Translations under genes and position numbers: made by a program
Part shown: positions 18,597 to 29,135 of the stretch, in pieces
How positions within the stretch are numbered: position 1 is the first letter of the stretch
Layout: each line of letters starts with the position of its first letter
Assembly: GCF_900096995.1 (NCBI RefSeq)
Contig: NZ_OANT01000001.1
Coordinates: 372,001 to 436,000, forward strand
DNA from: Acinetobacter puyangensis
GTDB taxonomy: Bacteria > Pseudomonadota > Gammaproteobacteria > Pseudomonadales > Moraxellaceae
DNA: 64,000 bases
Reading direction: 5' to 3'
Notes under the pieces: model-generated
What the model saw: the letters and a program-made list of their open reading frames with translations, nothing else
Told to the model about the DNA's origin: nothing
Database searches by the model: none

Positions 18597-19442
18597 TTAG
18601 ATTTCAGCCAATACCACCCAGACAAAATCTCCAAGATGTATTGTTGATGATTTGTGATCTTTCTGGCTAGGTTGTTGAATACTGACCTGATGATAACCAC
18701 AATTTAGAAAGAAATCTTGGACCTCATCGGGTGTGGTGAAATGGAAGCTAAATGCGCTCTTGGATAAGAACTTTAATAATTTGCTGCTATTCCAGACCAG
18801 ATTTGCCAAGGGATGTTGAACGGGTTCAGGGCATAAGTCGGTTAAATAGTAAAAGTGATTAAACTTACCTCCATATTCTGCAAGTGTAGTCCACAAGGTT
18901 TTCAACGCAGCTTTATCAAAATAATTTACCAGTCCTTCACTGATGATGACTAATGGCGCATCATGATCCAGATGTTTAAACATGTCCTGAATCTGTGGTG
19001 TAAACAGATCAATTGCCAAGACTTGTGCATCAGGTTGACCGGCTTTTTGTAAGGCCTGTTTTTTGATTCTTGCCATATTGGGCAAGTCGACTTCGATATA
19101 GGTCAAACCCGGATAATGTTTGCGGAAATGCCAGCCACGGGGTGATAAACCTGTTGCAATTTCTATGACCTGTAAGTTTGGGTGTTGTGCCAGTAGGTCA
19201 GCCAGTGTTGTATCAATCAGGGTGTGGCGTTGTTGCAGGGTGGTACGGATACTGCCACCAATAATTCGTTCTGCACCAGCTTCAATAGGTTGTAACAGAC
19301 CGGTTAAAAACTTGCCTTGTGTGGTGGCAAAGGCAGGATGGGAAATACCCATCATATACCAACGATAGCCGGTATAATGTGCAGTGAATGAAATATGACG
19401 GTGCTTTGAGCGTAGTGGTTTGGATAAATGTGATTGTGTCAT
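18597..19442 (-). CDS. Class I SAM-dependent methyltransferase (leucine carboxyl methyltransferase-like)
   Basis: 281 residues. The SAM motif I region VIEIATGLSPRGWHFRKHYP, the acidic strand YIEVDLPNMARIKKQAL and PLVIISEGLVNYF (post-motif, typical of the PPM1/LCM/O-methyltransferase fold) place it in the LCMT-like group common in bacteria. Substrate unknown. It starts MTQSHLSKPLRS and is transcribed alone. Confidence 0.75.
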   Translation of the reverse strand: MTQSHLSKPLRSKHRHISFTAHYTGYRWYMMGISHPAFATTQGKFLTGLLQPIEAGAERIIGGSIRTTLQQRHTLIDTTLADLLAQHPNLQVIEIATGLSPRGWHFRKHYPGLTYIEVDLPNMARIKKQALQKAGQPDAQVLAIDLFTPQIQDMFKHLDHDAPLVIISEGLVNYFDKAALKTLWTTLAEYGGKFNHFYYLTDLCPEPVQHPLANLVWNSSKLLKFLSKSAFSFHFTTPDEVQDFFLNCGYHQVSIQQPSQKDHKSSTIHLGDFVWVVLAEI

Positions 19443-19480
19443 GTCGATCCTGTGACGATATTTTGTTGTTTTGCTGTATT

Positions 19481-19685
19481 AGGGCCTGTTGAGAATTAAT
19501 CACATATTAAATTTAAGCTAGAAATAAGGCATTTTATGTTCTATTTTTGCATGAAAAATGGCTAAATTAGACTTATACTGCGTTAACCAGCTTGCCAATA
19601 TACACATATTGTCCACACTGGTTGCCTTGTCTAAGCCATAATTTTTCTCATTTTTCATAGCAAAGATCAAATTTCAACAAGCCCT
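19481..19685. repeat. MITE-like dispersed repeat
   Basis: A ~205-bp non-coding unit bounded by AGGGCCTGTTGA on the left and TCAACAAGCCCT on the right, complementary over 12 bases with one mismatch. It resembles an intergenic repeat that I recall occurring many times in Acinetobacter genomes; copy number cannot be tested here. It sits between the methyltransferase start and the nagZ stop. Confidence 0.65.
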
Positions 19686-19728
19686 AGATGGAATGCCAAT
19701 TCATCACGAATTGACATCATTTTGTACT

Positions 19729-20754
19729 TTATAAGCTTTCTACAAATTGTTCAATTTTAGTTTTGGTTTTTTGCCATTGTTCACCCAAATCAAGCGCCCC
19801 TCTAATTTCAAGTGGCGGAATCTGTCCACGCATTTTTTCCAATCTGCTCTGGTTTGGTAACTCAAGATCGTGTAAACCTTCCAGCGCGATACAGGCTGCG
19901 TTACGGTCATTACAGACCAAGCCCATGTCACAACCAGCATGTAAGGCAGCACGAATACGGGCATCGGCGCCTCCTGCGACACAGGCAGCCTGCATGGATA
20001 AATCATCGGAGAACAAAACGCCATCAAAACCGAGTTGTTGCCTTAAGATTTTTTGAATCCAGAATTGTGAGAAACCCGCAGGGTTGGGATCAATATTTTC
20101 ATAAATCACGTGTGCCGGCATGATCGCATCCAGCTCAGGTATCAATGCCTTAAAGCTCAACATGTCATGTGCTTCGATCTCTGCAAAACTGCGGCTATCG
20201 ATGGCGGCAGCGACATGCGAATCAGCCTTGACAGAACCATGACCGGGGAAGTGTTTACCAGTGGTTGCCATGCCTGCCTGTTTCATGCCTTGCATAAAGG
20301 CGCGGGCCAGCGGAATAATATCCTGAGGATTTTTGGCAAAGCCCCGATCCCCAATCACATCACTGATATCGTCAATGTCCAGTACTGGGGCAAAACTAAA
20401 ATCAATGCCGACTGCAAGCACTTCACTCGCCATCAGCCAGCCGCAGGCATGCGCCAGTTCACGTGCAGATTCGGGTTGCGTCAGATAAAGCTCACCTAAA
20501 CGTCCCATGGCTGGAATGTTACTAAAGCCATGTTCCGGTTTGAGTCTGCGTACTCGTCCACCTTCCTGATCAACCGCAATCAGAATTTCCGGACGGATTT
20601 GACGGATATGATCGGTGAGGGCGCGAACTTGTTCTGGTGATTCAATATTACGGCCAAATAAAATCAGGCCACCGACCTGTGGCGCCTTTAATAATTCTAT
20701 GTCTTCACTGGTTAATGTTGTTCCAGCGACATCAAGCATCAGCGCACCAATCAT
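19729..20754 (-). CDS. nagZ: Beta-N-acetylhexosaminidase NagZ
   Basis: Family GH3 glycosidase of cytoplasmic murein recycling; removes GlcNAc from GlcNAc-anhydroMurNAc peptides, whose products can signal beta-lactamase induction. Landmarks: IAVDQEGGRVRRL, the catalytic His loop KHFPGHGSVKADSHVA, and the nucleophile Asp in VLFSDDLSMQAA. Length 341 residues is normal. Starts MIGALMLDVAGTTL. Confidence 0.95.
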   Translation of the reverse strand: MIGALMLDVAGTTLTSEDIELLKAPQVGGLILFGRNIESPEQVRALTDHIRQIRPEILIAVDQEGGRVRRLKPEHGFSNIPAMGRLGELYLTQPESARELAHACGWLMASEVLAVGIDFSFAPVLDIDDISDVIGDRGFAKNPQDIIPLARAFMQGMKQAGMATTGKHFPGHGSVKADSHVAAAIDSRSFAEIEAHDMLSFKALIPELDAIMPAHVIYENIDPNPAGFSQFWIQKILRQQLGFDGVLFSDDLSMQAACVAGGADARIRAALHAGCDMGLVCNDRNAACIALEGLHDLELPNQSRLEKMRGQIPPLEIRGALDLGEQWQKTKTKIEQFVESL

Positions 20755-20954
20755 AACTTTTCCTTCATGTTCTATTCATCTTTTGCAAAAAATAAATTCA
20801 CAATGTAATGATTTTTTACATTTACCGCATCGAGAATATGCTAAAACTAGCAAATTCTAAATTTCAATGCATTATTGTTTGAGCATAATAGAAGTGATTG
20901 TCTAAAATCGCAAAGTATTATCGGTGCATAACTCAAAGGAAGCATAAATCGATT

Positions 20955-23141
20955 ATGAAGTTACAACACATTGCTTGTGCCATCGCTCTTGCAACCGGCG
21001 GTCTGTTTTTTACCCATGTCGTGTCTGAGGCTATGGCGGCCACCGAAACAAAAGTTGTTCAAGGTGCCATTCAGCCAACACAGGAACAGGCATTGGTGGC
21101 TCGTCAGATGGCAACACTGGTTGATCGCCAGCATTATTTACCTATGCGATTGGATGCCAATACTTCAGTCCGTATTTTTGACATGTATATTGATAGTTTG
21201 GATCCGGATCATAGTTTGTTTTTACAAAGTGAGATTGATCAATTCAAACAAAAATATGCAGCCGGCTTTGGTCTGGCATTAAAAACGGGAAATTTACAGC
21301 CTGCGTATGAAATTCACGCGATTTATCGTGCGCGTATTCAAGAATATTATCATTATATGCTGGCTGAATTGAAGAAAACGCAAAATTTACATCAGAAGAA
21401 TGTGTATCTGGATACCGATCGCGAAAAAGCACCTTTTTTCAAGACCAAGCAAGAACAAAAAGATTTCTGGAATAAAGTGCTGACTTCGCAATTAATTGGG
21501 CTCACCATCACCAAGGAAGAAGAAGCGGCCAAACAGCAAGCATTAAAAGATAATCCGGAGCTGGCACAAGGTGAAAACCTGACCCCGCCTGAAGATTTAA
21601 CCCCGGTGCAAACACTGGAAAAACGTTATAAACGTCAGCTGGAACGTGTCTCCCGGGTGAAAAGTGATGATGTGTTGGAAAAAACTTTAAATGCCATGTT
21701 GGCAACTTACGATCCGCATAGTAATTATTACCCACCGATTGATGCGATGGAATTAAATCGTCAAACCACGTTACAGCTTGAAGGGATTGGCGTGACTATT
21801 CGTCCGGAACGTGGCAATGAAGATTATACCAAGATCGAAACCATTGTGGATGGTGGTCCGGCCAGTAAAACAGGACAAGTCCGTTCCGGTGACCGTATTG
21901 TCGGCGTGGCACAAGATGGTCAGGCCATGAAAGATGTGGTGGGTTGGTCGAGTCAGGAAATTGTCGGTGAAATCCGCGGTAAACGAGGCACCAAAGTTAC
22001 TTTAAAACTGGTGGCTTCTGGTGCACCGATGAGTCAGGCCCGACTGGTGACCATTACCCGTGATGTGATTCAGGAAGAGGATTCCGGCCTACGTTACCGA
22101 GTGGTTGATGTTACCCATCAGGGCAAAAAGCAAAAAATCGGTGTGATTGAAATTCCATCATTTTATTTAAACTATCGTGCACGTCGTGATGGTCAGAACT
22201 ATCGTAGTGTGTCCGAAGATACTGCAAAAGCCCTGATCGATTTATCCAAGCAGAATGTGGCCGGTGTGATTGTCGATTTACGCAATAACCCGGGCGGTTC
22301 ACTTGAAGAAGTGGCCAAAATGATTGGACAAGTGGTGAAAGACGGCCCAGTGGTACAAATCCGTGATGGTAACGGCAATGTTAGTGTGTTTGAAGATACC
22401 GATGGCGGACAACAGTTGTATGCTGGTCCAATGGCCGTGATGATCAATCTGGCATCGGCATCGGCCAGTGAAATTTATTCTGCTGCCATTCAGGATTATG
22501 GTCGTGGCATTATCATTGGCAGTACCACCACTGGTAAAGGTACGGCTCAGGTACAACTCGATAGCCTTGCCTATGGTCAGGCGACTTTGACGCAACGTAA
22601 GTTTTACCGTATTACCGGTGGTAGTACCCAGAACAAAGGGGTCATTCCAGATGTGAAACTGATTGATATTTATTTTGATCAATTCGGAGAGCGTAAATCC
22701 AAGAATCCGCTGGAATGGGATACCATCGCTACTGCACCGTTTAAACGGGAAGGTGTGATCAAGCCTTATGTAAATCAGTTACAGCAGCAATCAGATCAAC
22801 GTCGCAGTCAAAATCCGCAATTTATCTATCTGGATGAATATGTCGGCATTGCCAGAAAAGCGGCTGATGAGAAGAAAGTCGTACTAGACATTGATCAACG
22901 TAAAGCGGAAATCAATGCATTGGAAGCACAAACGCTCGCAGTAGAAAATGCACGTCGTAAAGCAACCAATTTGGCGCCATATGCCAATTGGGAGAGTTAT
23001 CAGGCTGCATTGGATGCTCGCAGTGAAGCACGTGCAAAAATGAAAGAAGCCAAACGTCCGCCATTGCCGGAAGAAGAGGCTTTTGTCACCGAATCGGCAC
23101 AAATCTTACTGGATACGATTGATCTGCAAAAAGCCAATTAG
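20955..23141 (+). CDS. prc: Tail-specific carboxy-terminal protease Prc
   Basis: Periplasmic S41 protease that trims or degrades proteins by their C-termini and tunes murein hydrolases. From ATG 20955 it is ~728 residues with a signal peptide ending near SEAMA. A longer TTG start at 20898 would place charged residues before it. After the N-terminal domain comes a PDZ domain (LEGIGVTIRPERG to KVTLKLV), then the catalytic dyad: Ser ~503 in SASASEIYS and Lys ~528 in TTGKGTAQ, and a C-terminal DUF3340-like helical tail. A terminator follows. Confidence 0.94.
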   Translation: MKLQHIACAIALATGGLFFTHVVSEAMAATETKVVQGAIQPTQEQALVARQMATLVDRQHYLPMRLDANTSVRIFDMYIDSLDPDHSLFLQSEIDQFKQKYAAGFGLALKTGNLQPAYEIHAIYRARIQEYYHYMLAELKKTQNLHQKNVYLDTDREKAPFFKTKQEQKDFWNKVLTSQLIGLTITKEEEAAKQQALKDNPELAQGENLTPPEDLTPVQTLEKRYKRQLERVSRVKSDDVLEKTLNAMLATYDPHSNYYPPIDAMELNRQTTLQLEGIGVTIRPERGNEDYTKIETIVDGGPASKTGQVRSGDRIVGVAQDGQAMKDVVGWSSQEIVGEIRGKRGTKVTLKLVASGAPMSQARLVTITRDVIQEEDSGLRYRVVDVTHQGKKQKIGVIEIPSFYLNYRARRDGQNYRSVSEDTAKALIDLSKQNVAGVIVDLRNNPGGSLEEVAKMIGQVVKDGPVVQIRDGNGNVSVFEDTDGGQQLYAGPMAVMINLASASASEIYSAAIQDYGRGIIIGSTTTGKGTAQVQLDSLAYGQATLTQRKFYRITGGSTQNKGVIPDVKLIDIYFDQFGERKSKNPLEWDTIATAPFKREGVIKPYVNQLQQQSDQRRSQNPQFIYLDEYVGIARKAADEKKVVLDIDQRKAEINALEAQTLAVENARRKATNLAPYANWESYQAALDARSEARAKMKEAKRPPLPEEEAFVTESAQILLDTIDLQKAN

Positions 23142-23183
23142 TACGGAGTAGCCATGAGGTTGCATCTTACAGATTAGAGACGT

Positions 23184-23222
23184 GCTCTATAAGCTTATAT
23201 ATCAGCTTATAGGGCGTTTTTA
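23184..23222 (+). terminator. Intrinsic terminator of prc
   Basis: Arms GCTCTATAAGCT and AGCTTATAGGGC (12 positions, one G-T type pair) followed by GTTTTTATTT. Confidence 0.85.
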
Positions 23223-23338
23223 TTTGGCCGAAATTATACATATGAATTGGTGACTGTTTTTAATTTTAAGAAATTTGATTTAAAACTTGCCTTTTTCTAT
23301 GTGCTTATGCAAATCTAATAAAGATCAAGGGGGAGATT

Positions 23339-23806
23339 ATGCATTCGGAATATACCGTTTACTGGGTAGTAGGTTTGATCATACTATTTTTACTGGGTTC
23401 AATTTTTGGCTTAAAAGTGAGTCCCCGGGAAAAAGCATTGGGTCTATTACGTGATCATGCACGGAAAATGGGATTACATCCACGCTTGATTCCTGCACCT
23501 GAATGGAGCAATATTCCTCCGGCATCTGAAACACGAGCCAGCATAGTAGCGTACTATAGTATTTTAGTGCCCGAGGGAAAGTTCCCTTTATTGCGAGCGG
23601 TAAATCAGGAAGGCCAACTTTCTGTGGTCAAAGGTGATCCCCAATTTAACGGCGAAGTGATTACACTAAAGGGCATTTATGCTATTGATATGCAGGCCAA
23701 TTGCGTAGGAATATATTGGGATGAATCAGCAGATTTTGCTGGTGAACAACTTGAAAATATGAAAAACTTCCTCCATTCATTAGCACGACAAGCAACACAA
23801 CAGTAA
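23339..23806 (+). CDS. Hypothetical membrane-anchored protein
   Basis: 155 residues with one N-terminal transmembrane helix (VYWVVGLIILFLLGSIFGL) and a soluble part without a family I recognise. It starts at ATG 23339 after GGGGGAGAT and ends 15 bases before topA, so it may be co-transcribed with it. The sequence KVSPREKALGLLRDHARKMGL suggests a conserved cytoplasmic segment. No function proposed. Confidence 0.7.
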   Translation: MHSEYTVYWVVGLIILFLLGSIFGLKVSPREKALGLLRDHARKMGLHPRLIPAPEWSNIPPASETRASIVAYYSILVPEGKFPLLRAVNQEGQLSVVKGDPQFNGEVITLKGIYAIDMQANCVGIYWDESADFAGEQLENMKNFLHSLARQATQQ

Positions 23807-23821
23807 CCACTGGAAAAATTT

Positions 23822-26458
23822 ATGGCGACAGCAACAACCTCCCAACGTGACAAAAACTCGACTCAAAGCGCAAAAGGGCGTTCTTTGGTGATTGTGGAGT
23901 CGCCTGCCAAAGCCAAAACCATTAATAAATATTTGGGTTCACAATTTATTGTCAAGTCTTCCGTGGGACATGTACGGGATTTACCGACAGGCGGCGGTGC
24001 AAAAAGTACCGAGAAAAAAGCGGCTACACGCACCAAACAGACTGCCGAGGATAAAGCCAAAAAAGCACAAACTGCTTTGGTCAACCGAATGGGGGTTGAT
24101 CCGGAACATGGCTGGGCAGCGCATTATGAGATATTGCCCGGCAAAGAACATGTGGTTGCCGATCTCAAAAAACTGGCCAAAGATGCCGATACCATTTATC
24201 TCGCAACGGATTTGGATAGAGAGGGAGAGGCGATTGCTTGGCATTTAAAGGAAGTGATTGGTGGCGATGACAGTCGCTATCGCCGTGTGGTGTTTAACGA
24301 AATTACCAAAAATGCCATTCAGGAAGCCTTTAAACATCCGTCTCGTCTGGATATTAATCGGGTTAATGCACAGCAAGCGCGCCGCTTTTTAGATCGTGTG
24401 GTCGGGTTTATGGTGTCGCCATTGCTATGGGAGAAAATTGCCCGTGGCTTGTCCGCAGGACGGGTGCAGTCGGTTGCGGTAAAACTGGTGGTGGAACGGG
24501 AACGGGAAATTCGTGCCTTTATTCCGGAAGAATACTGGGAAATTTTTGCTGATACACAAAAAGATAAAGATGCCATCCGCCTAGAAGCATTTAAACATGC
24601 TGGCAAAACTCTGAAATTAAAAAATAAAGCCGAAGCCGATGCGATTTTAGCCTTATTGAAAGATGCAGAATACAAGATTGTCAGCCGTGAAGATAAACCG
24701 ACCAAAGTTAATCCAAGTGCGCCTTATATCACCTCAACACTGCAACAGGCAGCCAGTACTCGCTTAGGTTTTTCGGTGAAAAAAACCATGATGCTGGCGC
24801 AGCGTTTATATGAAGGTGGTTTTATTACCTATATGCGTACCGACTCGACCTTTTTAAGCGATGATGCGGTCAATATGGTACGTAATCATATTAACGATAA
24901 TTTTGGTGAAAAATATTTACCTGAAAAGCCAAATCGTTACGGCAATAAAGCGGGTGCACAAGAAGCGCATGAAGCGATTCGTCCTTCCAATGTGGCCTTG
25001 AGCGGTAGTGATCTGAGTGGAACTGAACGTGATGCACAGCGTCTATATGACTTGATCTGGCGTCAGTTTGTGGCTTGTCAGATGACACCTGCACAGTATT
25101 TATCTTCCACCATTCTGGTTGAAGCCAATGGCGTTGAACTCAAAGCCAAAGGTCGCACACTGGTATTTGATGGTTTTACCCGGGTACGTGGTGCCAACAA
25201 ATCTGATGATGATGTGTTATTGCCAGCGGTAAAAGTTGGTGAAACACTAAAACTAATCAAACTTGATCCATCTCAGCATTTTACCAAACCACCGGCACGA
25301 TTTACCGAAGCATCTTTGGTAAAAGAATTGGAAAAGCGGGGTATTGGTCGTCCATCGACGTATGCTGCGATTATTTCCACCATTCAGGATCGTGGTTATG
25401 TCAAGTTGGAAAACCGCCGTCTATTTGCCGAAAAAATGGGTGAAATTGTCACTGATCGTCTGGATGAAAGTTTTAATAACCTGATGAATTATGCCTTTAC
25501 TGCCGATCTGGAAGGGCAACTGGATAAAGTCGCAACAGGTGAAGAAAACTGGAAGAATCTGCTGGATACGTTTTACGGTGATTTTAAAAAGCGTTTAACC
25601 ACTGCTGCAAGTGTTGATGGTATGCGTCGTAATGAACCGATAGAAGTGCCTGATGTGCATTGTCCGCAGTGTGAACGTGCCATGCAGATTCGTACCGGAA
25701 CAACAGGCGTATTTCTTGGCTGTTCGGGGTATAACTTGCCACCGAAAGAACGTTGTAAAGGGACATTAAACCTGACACCGGTAGAATCACTGGCGGCCTT
25801 ATCGGATGATGACAGTGCAGAAACCGACGACCTGATGTCGAAAAAACGCTGTCATATTTGTGGTACAGCCATGGACAGCTATGTGATTGATGGTGGCCGT
25901 AAATTGCATATCTGTGGTAATAATCCCGATTGTGCAGGCTATGAAGTTGAAGAAGGCGAATTTAAAATCAAGGGCTATGATGGACCGACCATCCCTTGTG
26001 ATAAATGTGATGGCGAAATGCAGCTAAAAACTGGACGTTTTGGTCCATATTTTGCCTGCAATAGCTGTGACAATACTCGCAAAGTCCTGAAAAATGGTCA
26101 GCCTGCGCCACCGCGTGTTGATCCAATTAAAATGGAACATCTACGTTCTACCAAGCATGATGATTACTTTGTCTTGCGTGATGGTGCAGCTGGTCTATTT
26201 TTGGCAGCGAGTAAATTCCCGAAAGTACGTGAAACCCGTGCGCCAAAAATTGCTGAATTGCGTAGTGTGGCAGAACAACTTGATCCGAAATTTCAATATT
26301 TACTTGCAGCACCTGATACCGATCCAGAAGGCAACCCTGCGATTTTGAAGTTTAGCCGTAAAAATCAGGCGCAATATGTGGCATCAGAAACGCCTGAAGG
26401 TAAAGCGACAAAATGGTCATTGATCTATGAAAATGGTAAATGGGTTGAGAGTAAGTAG
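23822..26458 (+). CDS. topA: DNA topoisomerase I
   Basis: Type IA enzyme that relaxes negative supercoils. TOPRIM domain starts [18 protein letters not shown] and includes [15 protein letters not shown]; the active-site Tyr is ~337 in TYMRTDST. The C-terminal third carries Zn-ribbon repeats ([24 protein letters not shown]). 878 residues, as expected. A lysine-rich insertion after the TOPRIM start ([16 protein letters not shown]) is typical of this group. Confidence 0.97.
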   Translation: MATATTSQRDKNSTQSAKGRSLVIVESPAKAKTINKYLGSQFIVKSSVGHVRDLPTGGGAKSTEKKAATRTKQTAEDKAKKAQTALVNRMGVDPEHGWAAHYEILPGKEHVVADLKKLAKDADTIYLATDLDREGEAIAWHLKEVIGGDDSRYRRVVFNEITKNAIQEAFKHPSRLDINRVNAQQARRFLDRVVGFMVSPLLWEKIARGLSAGRVQSVAVKLVVEREREIRAFIPEEYWEIFADTQKDKDAIRLEAFKHAGKTLKLKNKAEADAILALLKDAEYKIVSREDKPTKVNPSAPYITSTLQQAASTRLGFSVKKTMMLAQRLYEGGFITYMRTDSTFLSDDAVNMVRNHINDNFGEKYLPEKPNRYGNKAGAQEAHEAIRPSNVALSGSDLSGTERDAQRLYDLIWRQFVACQMTPAQYLSSTILVEANGVELKAKGRTLVFDGFTRVRGANKSDDDVLLPAVKVGETLKLIKLDPSQHFTKPPARFTEASLVKELEKRGIGRPSTYAAIISTIQDRGYVKLENRRLFAEKMGEIVTDRLDESFNNLMNYAFTADLEGQLDKVATGEENWKNLLDTFYGDFKKRLTTAASVDGMRRNEPIEVPDVHCPQCERAMQIRTGTTGVFLGCSGYNLPPKERCKGTLNLTPVESLAALSDDDSAETDDLMSKKRCHICGTAMDSYVIDGGRKLHICGNNPDCAGYEVEEGEFKIKGYDGPTIPCDKCDGEMQLKTGRFGPYFACNSCDNTRKVLKNGQPAPPRVDPIKMEHLRSTKHDDYFVLRDGAAGLFLAASKFPKVRETRAPKIAELRSVAEQLDPKFQYLLAAPDTDPEGNPAILKFSRKNQAQYVASETPEGKATKWSLIYENGKWVESK

Positions 26459-26478
26459 GCTCCTGTAAGGGGAACAAC

Positions 26479-27303
26479 ATGAAAAAACTTGCTGTTTTGA
26501 TTGATGCGGATAATTCTTCGGTAAACTCAATTCAATCTGTTTTGGAAGAAGTTGCAAAATACGGAATAGCAAGTGTCAAACGCGTCTACGGTGACTGGAG
26601 TAGTGAAACGTTAAAAAGCTGGCGTGAGGTATTGCTTCCTCATGCCATTACGCCGGTACAGCAGTTTGCCTATACCAAAGGTAAAGATGCCACGGATATG
26701 ATTCTTATCATTGATGCCATGGATTTACTGTATGGTGGGGCATTGGACGGATTTTGTATTGTTTCCAGTGACAGTGATTTTACACCACTTGCTTCACGGA
26801 TTCGGGAAAGTGGTTTATTGGTTTATGGCTTCGGACGCAATAAAACGCCGGAAGCTTTTCGTAAAGCATGCGATAAATTTATCTATATTGAGAATCTTGT
26901 GCTTGACGATAAAGACGAAATCAAGCAGGAAACAGAGAGAGAGACGCTTAAATCTGAACCGACAAAGAAAGAAGACGTGAAACCGCATGTATTGTCGAAA
27001 CAAGAACCAGAAAAAGATGCTGCAAAAAATGAAGCGATAGAAAGCTTGGATAATAAATCCCAACACATTGATAGAGCAACATTAAATCTTATTTATAAAG
27101 CTGTAAAAGATAATTCTGACGATAATGGCTGGGCTAATCTGTCGGTGGTCGGGCAATATATTACTGCGGTAAAACCCGATTTTGATTCACGCAATTACGG
27201 CCGAGCAAAATTATCTGGCTTAATTAAAATGCTGAATTTGTTTGAAACAAGAATTGATGGCAGCCAGATGTATCTGAAAAAGATTAAAAATAAAGTAAAT
27301 TAG
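26479..27303 (+). CDS. NYN-domain protein with C-terminal OST-HTH/LOTUS domain
   Basis: 274 residues. N-terminal NYN (PIN-like) nuclease fold with acidic residues LIDADNSS, KDATDMILIIDAMDLLY and VSSDSDFTPLASRIRE; then a lysine/glutamate-rich linker (~150-200) and a LOTUS-type domain (LIYKAVKDNSDDNGWANLSVVGQYI to FETRIDGSQMYLKKI). Such LabA-like proteins are thought to act on RNA; the target here is unknown. It follows topA by 20 bases and precedes the metallopeptidase-like gene by four. Confidence 0.85.
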   Translation: MKKLAVLIDADNSSVNSIQSVLEEVAKYGIASVKRVYGDWSSETLKSWREVLLPHAITPVQQFAYTKGKDATDMILIIDAMDLLYGGALDGFCIVSSDSDFTPLASRIRESGLLVYGFGRNKTPEAFRKACDKFIYIENLVLDDKDEIKQETERETLKSEPTKKEDVKPHVLSKQEPEKDAAKNEAIESLDNKSQHIDRATLNLIYKAVKDNSDDNGWANLSVVGQYITAVKPDFDSRNYGRAKLSGLIKMLNLFETRIDGSQMYLKKIKNKVN

Positions 27304-27307
27304 GAAG

Positions 27308-28087
27308 ATGTTAATAGCGCAAAAATCTTCCTTCTGGAAAATGTTTCGAGTCACCATTTTATTGCTGATTTTGCTTATTGTTGCAGTCAATGCTTGGCGA
27401 GATTATCACCAGAATTGGCAAACGCCGATTTTTGTTGCTTTATATCCTGTCAATGCTGATCAATCGACAGTTACAGCAGATTATATTGCCAGTTTAAATG
27501 AACAGGATTTTGCGGTGATTGCACACTATTTACAACAACAGGCACAGCAATATCATCAGCCTATTCATGTTTATTTTAAATTGGGTTCCGAAATCAAGAC
27601 ACTACCGCCCAAAGTACCCGATTCGCAATCTATACTGGAGATTATGTGGTGGAGTTTAAGATTCCGTTATTATGCATGGCGACAGCAACAGGACATTGGT
27701 ATACGTCCTCAGTTACGGTTGTTTTTAAATTATTATGATATGCGGACACATCAAGTTCTGAAACATTCAACGGCTTTGCAAAATGGCCGTATCGGTGTGG
27801 TCAATTTATTTGCACATCATAAACAGGATAGTCAAAATCAGATTGTGATTGCACACGAGATGTTACATGCCTTTGGTGCAACCGATAAGTACGATTTATC
27901 CACAGGTCAGCCAGTTTATCCGCAAGGTTTGGGGGATCCCGATCAGCAACCCTTATATCCGCAAAAAACTGCCGAGCTGATGGCTGGCCATATTGCCTTG
28001 AGTGCAACAAAAAGTAAAATGGCCAATAGTTTGAAAGATGTACGAATCAATGCGGAAACAGCAAGGGAAATTGGCTGGTTGAAATAA
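27308..28087 (+). CDS. Membrane-anchored HExxH metallopeptidase-like protein
   Basis: 259 residues with an N-terminal transmembrane helix (MFRVTILLLILLIVAVNAW) and a periplasmic part. IVIAHEMLHAFGATDKYD carries HExxHxxGxxD, a zinc-metallopeptidase signature with the third ligand position filled. I do not recognise a named family. It begins four bases after the NYN gene and probably shares its transcript. Confidence 0.7.
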   Translation: MLIAQKSSFWKMFRVTILLLILLIVAVNAWRDYHQNWQTPIFVALYPVNADQSTVTADYIASLNEQDFAVIAHYLQQQAQQYHQPIHVYFKLGSEIKTLPPKVPDSQSILEIMWWSLRFRYYAWRQQQDIGIRPQLRLFLNYYDMRTHQVLKHSTALQNGRIGVVNLFAHHKQDSQNQIVIAHEMLHAFGATDKYDLSTGQPVYPQGLGDPDQQPLYPQKTAELMAGHIALSATKSKMANSLKDVRINAETAREIGWLK

Positions 28088-28162
28088 TTTTACAACTCGC
28101 AACTTTTTAGCAATAGAAATAGGTATAAAATATTTATAACAACTTAAAAAGAGTATAAACAA

Positions 28163-28735
28163 ATGATTACAGTCGGTAATGATCTGGTTCGAGATCATCT
28201 TCACGCAGAGCGCAAATGGTTTATTTTTCTTGGGGTGATTCTGGTTATTATCGGGATTTTGTTATTGGGCATGCTGCCTTTTGCAACGCTTTCCGTCGTC
28301 TATTTTTTTGGTTTGTTAATGATGCTGGGTGGTATTTTACATCTACTTGCGGCATTTACTCTGTTTAAATCCAATTCTCGCTGGTTCTGGGCATTATTTA
28401 GTATCTTCTATTTTATGGCGGGTTATTTTGCGTTTAGCTCACCTGATAAAGCAGCATTGGTATTGACCACACTGTTATCTTTCTTCCTAGTGTTTGCGGG
28501 TGTGATCCGTATGGCAAATGCGACAGTACTGCGTGCTATACCCGGCTGGAAATGGACATTCTTTTCCGGTTTACTGACCTTTATTACCGGTCTATTAATT
28601 ATGTTTACACCTGATGCACCATTCTGGGTGTTGGGTATGTTCTTAGCCATTGATGTGTTATTTCAAGGGATTAATTACCTAACAATCGCTAGTGTGATTA
28701 AACAGATTCCGGCCAGTTCAAAAACGATTGAATAG
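28163..28735 (+). CDS. hdeD: HdeD-family membrane protein
   Basis: 190 residues with six hydrophobic helices: WFIFLGVILVIIGILLLGML, VVYFFGLLMMLGGILHLLAAF and so on. This matches HdeD (DUF308 repeats), linked to acid tolerance in enterobacteria. Its role in this organism is not shown by the sequence. The 3' end overlaps the convergent EF-hand gene by 18 bases. Confidence 0.85.
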   Translation: MITVGNDLVRDHLHAERKWFIFLGVILVIIGILLLGMLPFATLSVVYFFGLLMMLGGILHLLAAFTLFKSNSRWFWALFSIFYFMAGYFAFSSPDKAALVLTTLLSFFLVFAGVIRMANATVLRAIPGWKWTFFSGLLTFITGLLIMFTPDAPFWVLGMFLAIDVLFQGINYLTIASVIKQIPASSKTIE

Positions 28736-29134
28736 TTTTTTCCACCAGCTATCAATAGGTTTTTCTGAGATTCCCCATGTTTCTCCCCAGCCATCACATG
28801 GATTGGGGAAATAAAGATAGATTTGAGAAAGTTCATCTTCATTTAAATTAAGATTCTTATTTTTGTCGAGTTGATGAAATATCTTCAAGCGAAAGGGATC
28901 ATCTTTTTCCGCTTTTTTAGTCCATTGATAAGACTGATGTTTTAATTCAATCAGCTTTTTCCATTCCTCGACGTCAATTTTTCGATCTTTATTTTGATCA
29001 TAATCCAGATAAAGCCTGTCCCAGTCCAGCGCAGCTGGTTCACAGGTGTAAGCTTTGGTGGTTATGCCTAACAGTAAAATAAGCAGGCATGCACTAAATA
29101 TACTGGATTTGATATGCTGCTGTTTATAGATCAT
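28718..29134 (-). CDS. Secreted EF-hand protein
   Basis: About 138 residues from ATG 29134, which lies one base past the VOC gene stop; the longer open frame upstream overlaps that gene and is not needed. A signal peptide (IFSACLLILLLGITTKAYT) precedes two EF-hand loops, DYDQNKDRKIDVEE and LDKNKNLNLNEDE, so calcium binding is likely. The C-terminus has a Trp/Cys-rich stretch (CDGWGETWG). Probably co-transcribed with the VOC gene. Confidence 0.75.
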   Translation of the reverse strand: MIYKQQHIKSSIFSACLLILLLGITTKAYTCEPAALDWDRLYLDYDQNKDRKIDVEEWKKLIELKHQSYQWTKKAEKDDPFRLKIFHQLDKNKNLNLNEDELSQIYLYFPNPCDGWGETWGISEKPIDSWWKKLFNRF

Positions 29135-29135
29135 T

